Positions 5,665 to 10,125 of a DNA stretch of 10,125 nt are shown here, piece after piece. Source of the stretch: an uncultured Eubacteriales bacterium (GTDB taxonomy: Bacteria > Bacillota > Clostridia > Christensenellales > QAND01); NCBI GenBank assembly GCA_900546685.1, contig UREB01000047.1, forward strand, positions 1 to 10,125, in the 5' to 3' direction. The notes beneath the pieces were generated by a model. The model was not told the DNA's origin. It was given only the letters and a program-made list of their open reading frames with translations, and did not search any database. Position numbers and translations under genes: made by a program. Numbering within the stretch: the first letter of the stretch is position 1; each line of letters begins with the position of its first letter.

Positions 5665-6897
5665 TTATGAAATTTTTTCCGTTTTCCAAAATAGGAGAAA
5701 GCCTGCCAAAAACATAATGGAAAGAACGCCGATACCGAGGTTGATCTGCCCGGTTAACTGACTGACGAGAGAAACAAGCATCGTACCTAAAAAAGAGGCG
5801 CCCTTACCGCAAATATCGTATAGGCCGAAATACTCGCCGGAACGGTTCGGAGGAATGATTTTGGCATAATAGGAACGAGATAAGGATTGAATGGCGCCCT
5901 GAAAGATGCCGACGCATACGGCCAAGATCCAAAATTGGTATTGATGCACCATCCCGATGGCATAAAGGGATATACAAAAGTAAGCCGCTATGCATACGAG
6001 CATAAGCTTGGCAGAGGAAAACCGGCGGGAAAGGCGGCCAAAAAACAGCGCGGCGGGGAAGGCGACGATTTGAGTCACGAGCAGGGCCAATAGAAGGCCG
6101 GTTGTGTCTAGGCCTAATGCGGTGCCGTAGGCGGTTGCCATATCGATGACGGTATAAACGCCGTCTATAAAGCAGAAAAAGGCAAGCAGGAAGAAAAGCA
6201 CCTTTTTTTGCTGCCGCAGTTCTCTTAATACCGAAGCAAGACGGCCAAAGCTGGAGCGTATGGGTTTTTCGCAAGATTCTACGTAGTGGTTTTGCCGATA
6301 GCTTTTCAATAGCGGCAGAGAAAGCAGTACCCACCATATTGCGATTAGAGCGAAAGCAAGCCCCATAGCCAATCCCATGGATAAACCGATGGCATCATAG
6401 CAGAGGACCAATGCAAGACAGAGCACAAAGGGTATGCAGCTGCCGATATAGCCCCAAGCATATCCGTGAGAGGATACCTGATCCATCCGGTCATCTGTGG
6501 TCACGTCGATGAGCATGGAATCGTATAATACCAAACTCAGGGAATAGGCGGATTTAGCAAGGATAAAGAGCAGAAGAAACCAAAGCCAAGACTGCAGAAT
6601 ACCAAGAAGAACACAGCCTACGGCGCCGATGAGCAAAGAAATTAAGAAAATTGGCTTTTTCCACCCGCGCAAATCGGAAAAAGTGCCTATGGTTGGGCCG
6701 AGAAGGGCTACCAAAATGGTGGAAGCGGAAACTGCATACCCCCAATAGGCCAGGTAGGAAACATCCGAAAGGCCGGCGCTTTCTGCCAAGGCGTTGAAGT
6801 AAATGGGCATGATGGTAGAAACCAACAATGTAAAAGCAGAATTACCCACATCATAAAGGATCCACTTTTTCTCCAAAGCATTTAATTTGAATTTCAT
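5665..6897 (-). CDS. MFS transporter, UMF1/Atg22-like family, 410 aa
   Basis: The start is ATG 6897, with AGGAG (6910-6906) eight bases away; a longer frame from 6936 would overlap the upstream gene and is rejected. The N-terminal WILYDVGNSAF (about residues 12-22) is the hallmark of the UMF1 branch of the major facilitator superfamily, relatives of the yeast vacuolar amino-acid effluxer Atg22. About 11-12 hydrophobic segments follow, with a hydrophilic middle loop (SYRQNHYVESCEKP) separating two halves. A second-half GIFQGAIQSLSRSYYAKIIP and FGLYDICGKGASFLG are also typical of this family. The substrate is unknown; bacterial members are annotated as effluxers by homology only. It lies 11 bp after the phospholipase C-like gene, whose stop codon overlaps its ribosome site, so the two are probably translationally coupled. 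Confidence 0.9.
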   Translation of the reverse strand: MKFKLNALEKKWILYDVGNSAFTLLVSTIMPIYFNALAESAGLSDVSYLAYWGYAVSASTILVALLGPTIGTFSDLRGWKKPIFLISLLIGAVGCVLLGILQSWLWFLLLFILAKSAYSLSLVLYDSMLIDVTTDDRMDQVSSHGYAWGYIGSCIPFVLCLALVLCYDAIGLSMGLAMGLAFALIAIWWVLLSLPLLKSYRQNHYVESCEKPIRSSFGRLASVLRELRQQKKVLFFLLAFFCFIDGVYTVIDMATAYGTALGLDTTGLLLALLVTQIVAFPAALFFGRLSRRFSSAKLMLVCIAAYFCISLYAIGMVHQYQFWILAVCVGIFQGAIQSLSRSYYAKIIPPNRSGEYFGLYDICGKGASFLGTMLVSLVSQLTGQINLGIGVLSIMFLAGFLLFWKTEKIS

Positions 6898-6908
6898 ATG
6901 CTTTTCTC

Positions 6909-7748
6909 CTAACTTTCCAATGAAATATGCTGCCATGAATCGCCGGCGCCAAAGGTAGGCATAAAATGCGTGCTCAGCGGCGTGTTTTTCTCTAGACAGT
7001 CAAGATACTCTTGGGTGAGTGATTGGCACTCATGCAAAGCTTGGCCTAGACGCCGAGATAAGCCATTGTTACTGAGTTGGCAAGCAGGATTGCTGTTTTT
7101 ACGCATGAGCAAACCATGCATGTCCGCATAATTGCCGCTGATTTTCAAAATGCCGAGCAAAAAACTGCGCTTAAGCGTACCAGGTGTGCGGAGCAGCTTA
7201 TGATAACGGATCATGGAGCAAAGCGCTTGAAAGATTTGCTCTGTGGTCAGCGTAGGGAAAAAATCAGCAATAACACGCGCACGATCCCGGGTAGGATGGA
7301 TATGCTGTGTAAGGTGTGCGCGTAAAGGGTCTTTGCCTGCTTGGAGCAAAAGAAACCGATCAAACTCTGTTTCAATCTCCGCATGAGAAAGACCGGAAAC
7401 GGCCATCATTTTTTCCACATAGCCGTGGCAGCATTGATCCAGAGCATAATGACAGAGAAATCCCAATAAATAGGCGGTGTGCTGTGCACATGAAGCGCCA
7501 TCGGTGCGAAACTGCTGCCAGATCTCCTTGGCCGGAGCAAAAAAATCAGCCCCGGGCTTATCATGCATTTCGTATCCGACAGCATTGACTTCATTGCTAC
7601 ACAGAGCCTTATAGTAAAAGAGAATGTCCGGACCATGAAGACCGATATCGTAAAGAGCACGATTCTCTTGAATCAAAGCACGAATCTTAGCGGGAAACAG
7701 GGGGAGCATCCTTTCCCCAAAGGTGTAGTGTGCATAAGTGGATGGCAT
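6909..7748 (-). CDS. Zinc-dependent phospholipase C-like protein, 279 aa
   Basis: ATG 7748 is preceded by AAGGAGGAG, a strong ribosome site. The opening MPSTYAHYTFGERML and the GLHGPDILFYY motif (about residues 36-46) match the zinc-dependent phospholipase C-type domain found in many uncharacterised Bacillota proteins. Candidate metal ligands are His7, His38, Asp41, His62, His100, Asp104 and His108; the last three lie in GFLCHYALDQCCHGYV, the usual HxxxD...H arrangement. No signal peptide is visible, so it probably acts inside the cell, unlike the secreted toxin relatives. True substrate is not known; phospholipid hydrolysis is inferred from the fold only. It forms a two-gene unit with the UMF1 transporter. 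Confidence 0.8.
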   Translation of the reverse strand: MPSTYAHYTFGERMLPLFPAKIRALIQENRALYDIGLHGPDILFYYKALCSNEVNAVGYEMHDKPGADFFAPAKEIWQQFRTDGASCAQHTAYLLGFLCHYALDQCCHGYVEKMMAVSGLSHAEIETEFDRFLLLQAGKDPLRAHLTQHIHPTRDRARVIADFFPTLTTEQIFQALCSMIRYHKLLRTPGTLKRSFLLGILKISGNYADMHGLLMRKNSNPACQLSNNGLSRRLGQALHECQSLTQEYLDCLEKNTPLSTHFMPTFGAGDSWQHISLES

Positions 7749-7771
7749 GGCCTCTCCTCCTTTATCACAAA

Positions 7772-7780
7772 ATCATACCA
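7772..7780 (-). promoter_or_regulatory. Extended -10 promoter for the phospholipase C-like gene
   Basis: The minus strand reads TGGTATGAT (7780-7772), an extended -10 of the TGnTATNAT type, 23 bp before the start codon. A TTGACG at 7803-7798 is 20 bp upstream, too far for an ideal -35, so the extended -10 is the main evidence. Confidence 0.45.
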
Positions 7781-7821
7781 GCCGTGTGTGTTTGTTCCGT
7801 CAATCTTGTGTAAAGCTGATG

Positions 7822-8325
7822 TTAAATGTTCTCCAGATAGGGCAGCAGAGCGCGATAGGCCTCTATCAAGGTTTCCAGCGTGTGAAAACGGCAATTGGCA
7901 GGGCTGGTAGAGGGAAGTGGGATACTGGGACGCCCGGTGATGGGCAGGCAATATCGCTTATAGAGCATAGAAGCTTTGGAGCCTGTTGTAAAGATGGCCT
8001 GAATAGGCGCTTGGGCAAGCAGAGGCCTTAGGTCGTTGGGCTGTGGATCGCAGATGGAACCATCGTCCGCACCTTGGATACGGCAAGCATGAAGAACATC
8101 CCATAGAGCGATGTGATGGCGGTGGCAAAAAGAGGCGCGATCCTGATTGTCGGTGGGCATGGATTCACAGCATACGGCAGCCAACACGCGCCAAAAGCGG
8201 TTTTGGGGATGCGCGTAATAAAATCCGTTCTGCCGAGATTTCGGAGAGGGCATAGTTCCTAAAATCAGTACCCGGCTATTTGCATCGAATAAAGGGGGAA
8301 GAGGATGGATGACAGATTCAGACAT
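7822..8325 (-). CDS. DNA-deoxyinosine (hypoxanthine-DNA) glycosylase, 167 aa
   Basis: ATG 8325 lies six bases from AGGAGG (8337-8332); a longer frame from 8364 would start upstream of that site and is rejected. The protein has the two signature motifs of the family-6 branch of the uracil-DNA glycosylase superfamily: motif 1 with LILGTMPSPKS (about 20-30), GFYYAHPQNRFW (34-45), and the C-terminal LPSTSPAN (137-144). The length is normal for the family. Such enzymes remove hypoxanthine formed by adenine deamination, starting base excision repair in the cytoplasm. It stands alone, divergent from the ArsC-like pair. The call is from motif recognition; uracil or mixed specificity cannot be excluded. 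Confidence 0.88.
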   Translation of the reverse strand: MSESVIHPLPPLFDANSRVLILGTMPSPKSRQNGFYYAHPQNRFWRVLAAVCCESMPTDNQDRASFCHRHHIALWDVLHACRIQGADDGSICDPQPNDLRPLLAQAPIQAIFTTGSKASMLYKRYCLPITGRPSIPLPSTSPANCRFHTLETLIEAYRALLPYLENI

Positions 8326-8345
8326 GAGGCGCCTCCTTTTTTGGT

Positions 8346-8376
8346 ATTGTAACATGATATGCAAACAAGGTATGAT
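8346..8376. promoter_or_regulatory. Overlapping divergent promoters between glycosylase and ArsC-like genes
   Basis: Plus strand: TTGTAA (8347-8352), 18 bp, TATGAT (8371-8376), giving a short leader to the start at 8396. Minus strand: TGTTACAAT, an extended -10 (8354-8346), 21 bp from the glycosylase start. The plus -35 and minus -10 occupy the same bases, so the two polymerases should compete. Confidence 0.45.
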
Positions 8377-8395
8377 ATAAAAAAGGAGGTTTGTG

Positions 8396-8749
8396 ATGAA
8401 ATCGATTTTTATTTGTTATCCCAAATGCTCTACTTGTCAGAAGGCAAGAAAATTTTTGGAGGAAAAGGGCATTGAGTTTGAGGAACGGCATATTGTAGAG
8501 CAGAATCCAAAACAGGATGAATTAAAGCGTTGGATTGCCCAGAGCGGACTGCCCATCAAACGGTTTTTCAATACAAGCGGGTTGAAATATAAGGCATTGC
8601 AGCTAAAGGACAAGCTGCCGAATATGACTGAGACAGAGCAAATAGAATTGTTAGCAACGGACGGTATGCTGGTAAAGCGCCCGTTGCTGATTACACAAGA
8701 TCGCATCTTGGTGGGCTTCAAACCGGCGGAATGGGAAACCTTAGCATGA
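8396..8749 (+). CDS. ArsC/Spx-family thioredoxin-fold protein with CXXC, 117 aa
   Basis: ATG 8396 has AGGAGG (8384-8389) six bases upstream; a GTG at 8393 is too close. The N-terminus FICYPKCSTCQKARKFLEEK places Cys11 and Cys14 as CXXC on the first loop of a thioredoxin-like fold. ATDGMLVKRPLLI supplies the family's conserved Arg-Pro, and VGFKPAEWE the usual C-terminal motif. Length matches ArsC-like reductases of the YffB/Spx type. True arsenate reductase activity is not established for this branch; a thiol-disulfide or glutathione/mycothiol-independent reductase or a redox regulator is possible. No arsenic efflux gene or arsR is nearby, which argues against a dedicated arsenate detoxification role. 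It overlaps the next gene by 4 bp (ATGA). Confidence 0.85.
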   Translation: MKSIFICYPKCSTCQKARKFLEEKGIEFEERHIVEQNPKQDELKRWIAQSGLPIKRFFNTSGLKYKALQLKDKLPNMTETEQIELLATDGMLVKRPLLITQDRILVGFKPAEWETLA

Positions 8750-9084
8750 TACAGATTTTCGGCAAGGCAAAATGCTTTGATACCAAAAAGGCGATTCGCT
8801 ATTTTAAGGAAAGAAAGATCCCTGTGCAGTATATTGATATAAAGCAAAAGCCGATGAGTAAAGGGGAATATCGCTCTGTGAAGGCTGCCATGGGTGGATG
8901 GCAGGCTCTGGTGGATGAAAAGGCAAAGGAATATGAGGATTGCTATCTACCATACTTGACAGTGGAAACGGATATAGATGAGAAGATTTTAGAAAATCAA
9001 CAGATTTTGAAAACGCCCATCGTTCGCAATGGAAACAAGGCTACGGTGGGAGTTTGCCCCGAAATTTGGAAGCTATGGCAATGA
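8746..9084 (+). CDS. Second ArsC/Spx-family protein, single-cysteine CXXT form, 112 aa
   Basis: The start ATG 8746 overlaps the previous stop as ATGA, indicating coupled translation; an in-frame ATG at 8731 lies inside the upstream gene. The sequence MIQIFGKAKCFDTKKAIRYF aligns with the ArsC-like N-terminus, with Cys10 in the first catalytic position and Thr13 in place of the second Cys. YIDIKQKPMSKGEYRSVKAA and LKTPIVRNGNKATVGVCPE also fit the fold. The Arg-Pro signature is replaced by Thr-Pro. It may therefore act as a monothiol enzyme or as a partner of the CXXC protein. The function of the pair is not known. No terminator is obvious before the tRNA promoter. Confidence 0.8.
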   Translation: MIQIFGKAKCFDTKKAIRYFKERKIPVQYIDIKQKPMSKGEYRSVKAAMGGWQALVDEKAKEYEDCYLPYLTVETDIDEKILENQQILKTPIVRNGNKATVGVCPEIWKLWQ

Positions 9085-9118
9085 TTGCATGAATTGTAGG
9101 AGATTTTTTAGGAAAACC

Positions 9119-9147
9119 TTGACATTATGCGGAATGATTTGTATAAT
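9119..9147 (+). promoter_or_regulatory. Perfect consensus promoter for tRNA-Met
   Basis: TTGACA (9119-9124), a 17-bp spacer and TATAAT (9142-9147) match the sigma-A consensus exactly. Transcription should begin near 9154, about 23 nt before the tRNA. The leader contains the small inverted repeat CGTTCT...AGAACG (9155-9160, 9164-9169). Confidence 0.9.
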
Positions 9148-9176
9148 CTAATGGCGTTCTTAAAGAACGGCATTAT

Positions 9177-9253
9177 GGCGGTATAGCTCAGTTGGCTAGA
9201 GCACACGGTTCATACCCGTGGTGTCGTAGGTTCAAATCCTACTACCGCTACCA
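9177..9253 (+). tRNA. tRNA-Met(CAT), elongator type
   Basis: The cloverleaf is complete over 77 nt. Acceptor strands GGCGGTA and TACCGCT pair with one G-U, the D-arm has GCTCAGTTGGCTAGAGC, the anticodon stem CACGG/CCGTG encloses TTCATAC (anticodon CAT at 9211-9213), the T-arm is GTAGG TTCAAAT CCTAC, and CCA is encoded. The anticodon stem lacks the three G-C pairs of initiator tRNA and the first acceptor pair is formed, so it is not tRNA-fMet. A CAT anticodon could also mean lysidine-modified tRNA-Ile2; overall sequence favours elongator Met. Confidence 0.93.
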
Positions 9254-9285
9254 AAGGAACCTGAGTTTCAGGTTCCTTTTTTTAT
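9254..9285 (+). terminator. Intrinsic terminator of tRNA-Met
   Basis: AAGGAACCTGA (9254-9264) pairs with TCAGGTTCCTT (9268-9278) around GTT, followed by a T-tract, directly after the CCA end. Confidence 0.88.
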
Positions 9286-9409
9286 TTTTCTTATGGCATG
9301 TAAACTGGTTGTGAGACCATCAAAATTATCCAATATGATTGGATTGGCCGCATCAAATAAAATATGAAAATTAAGGGTTCACAGACAAAGTCCATACAGG
9401 TAGGCAACC

Positions 9410-10125
9410 ATGAGTCAAACGCTGGAAAAATATACCTACGACGATTTCGGCAACCAGACGGGGAAGGAAACATATGAGGTAAACATGGATGCCATGAAGA
9501 ATGCCAAGACCAAGGATATGTGCAACATCTATGATACGACCAACCAGCTGATCAAGGTGGAGGAGAAAGCCAACGGCGGCAGCAATTAATTGGACAACGC
9601 TGAACACCAGCCTGTATAATGGGGAAGGACAGCGCATCCGGAAAACAGACGGCAGCAGCACCAACGGCGACTACACCATGTATTTCTACATGGGTGGGGC
9701 GCTGGCGTTCAGCACCAACAGCGATGCGAACTACATCACGGACGAAAACATCATCGACCCGAACGGCACCATCATCGCGGGCAAGCGGCAGGACAACGCA
9801 TACAATGCGGACCGGCCGGAGGGGCAGTATTGGATTTACCATTACGACGCCCGAGGCAGCGTAACCAATATCATCGGAACGGACAAGAACGGCGTTTTAT
9901 ACCGGGCGGAAAACAACGTCTATGACGCGTTCGGCAAGGACGACAGCGGAAGTACAACGCCGACAACGTCGATCAAGAACGAAGTGAAGTTCACAGGCGC
10001 GGTGCAGGATAATAGTGGATTGTACTATGCGAATGGGTATCACTATAATCCGATAACAGGAACCAATGTACAGGCGAGCGTAGAGAAAGACAGGGAAATA
10101 TTGTCGCTATTTGCAAATATAGAGG
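9410..10125 (+). pseudogene. RHS/YD-repeat protein fragment, frameshifted, continues past window edge
   Basis: Frame 1 (9410-9589) encodes YD-repeat sequence: LEKYTYDDFGNQTGKETY and MCNIYDTTNQLIKVEEKANG, then TAA. The frame then shifts and runs open to the edge from TGG 9591: SLYNGEGQRIRKTDG, YWIYHYDARGSVTNIIG, YRAENNVYDAFG and KFTGAVQDNSGLYYANGYHY with NPITG. These are the last YD repeats and the RHS core of large surface or toxin-delivery proteins. An exact AATT tandem duplication (9584-9591) causes the shift; removing one copy restores AAT TGG. In-frame TAG at 9401 and lack of a clear ribosome site show the usual thousands of bases of upstream RHS are missing. The codon use (AAC, GAC, GGC, ACC) is GC-richer than neighbouring genes, which suggests transfer. 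What follows the core beyond the edge is unknown. Confidence 0.8.

Noticed and set aside
5804..6337. 177-codon minus-strand frame inside the transporter gene
   Set aside because: Arg/His/Leu-rich shadow of the UMF1 gene with no ribosome site; the transporter frame has clear family motifs.
4871..9253. tRNA-fMet remnant and intact tRNA-Met as the two ends of one element
   Set aside because: They share only generic tRNA motifs (GGTTCAAATCC, CCGCTACCA) and differ in anticodon stem, so they are not direct repeats; the genes between look like ordinary chromosome.
9619..9864. Plus-strand 81-codon Thr/Ser/Arg-rich frame starting MGKDSASGKQ
   Set aside because: It is an out-of-frame shadow of the RHS reading frame.
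1..10125. CRISPR array, insertion-sequence ends or transposase
   Set aside because: No regularly spaced repeats and no transposase motifs were seen on either strand.

Overview
The window looks like chromosome of a moderate-GC Bacillota (Firmicutes; Clostridia- or Erysipelotrichia-like, probably gut-type). The evidence is strong AGGAGG ribosome sites on almost every gene, consensus TTGACA/TATAAT promoters, short lipoprotein-like signal peptides, many intrinsic terminators, and a mix of UMF1 transporter, zinc phospholipase C-like, family-6-type DNA glycosylase and ArsC-like genes. The species cannot be named from the sequence.

Region A (1 to about 4918) reads as the right-hand part of an integrated mobile element. 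It holds the 5' part of a rolling-circle HUH replication initiator leaving the window on the left (minus strand), a small ribbon-helix-helix regulator (minus strand), and a divergent plus-strand transcription unit. That unit has one good promoter and encodes a membrane-anchored protein, a lipoprotein-like protein with a TPR-like repeat, a lipoprotein-like protein with three BamE/BLIP-like repeats, an overlapping ORF that may be its frameshifted tail, and a gene broken by an in-frame TAA. A further small gene follows. Region A ends at a decayed 3' half of an initiator tRNA-fMet gene (4871-4918), from the anticodon loop to CCA, still followed by a strong terminator. This is the usual footprint of a tRNA-targeting integrase; the intact tRNA and the rest of the element would lie left of the window.

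Region B (about 4919-9253) looks like ordinary chromosome: a two-helix membrane protein of unknown function; a convergent minus-strand pair, zinc-dependent phospholipase C-like protein then UMF1-type MFS transporter, tightly coupled; a minus-strand DNA-deoxyinosine glycosylase divergent from a translationally coupled plus-strand pair of ArsC/Spx-like thioredoxin-fold proteins; and an intact elongator-type tRNA-Met(CAT) with a perfect consensus promoter and its own terminator.

Region C (about 9285-10125) carries a GC-richer RHS/YD-repeat fragment. It has no proper 5' end, is frameshifted by an exact 4-bp AATT tandem duplication, and has an eroded RHS core motif. It is probably a pseudogene or orphan RHS tip of foreign origin and continues past the right edge.

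The least described part is the 1133-4379 unit: apparently exported proteins of unknown function, inside a probable mobile element, under a promoter crowded with inverted repeats and facing a small DNA-binding protein that could be its repressor.
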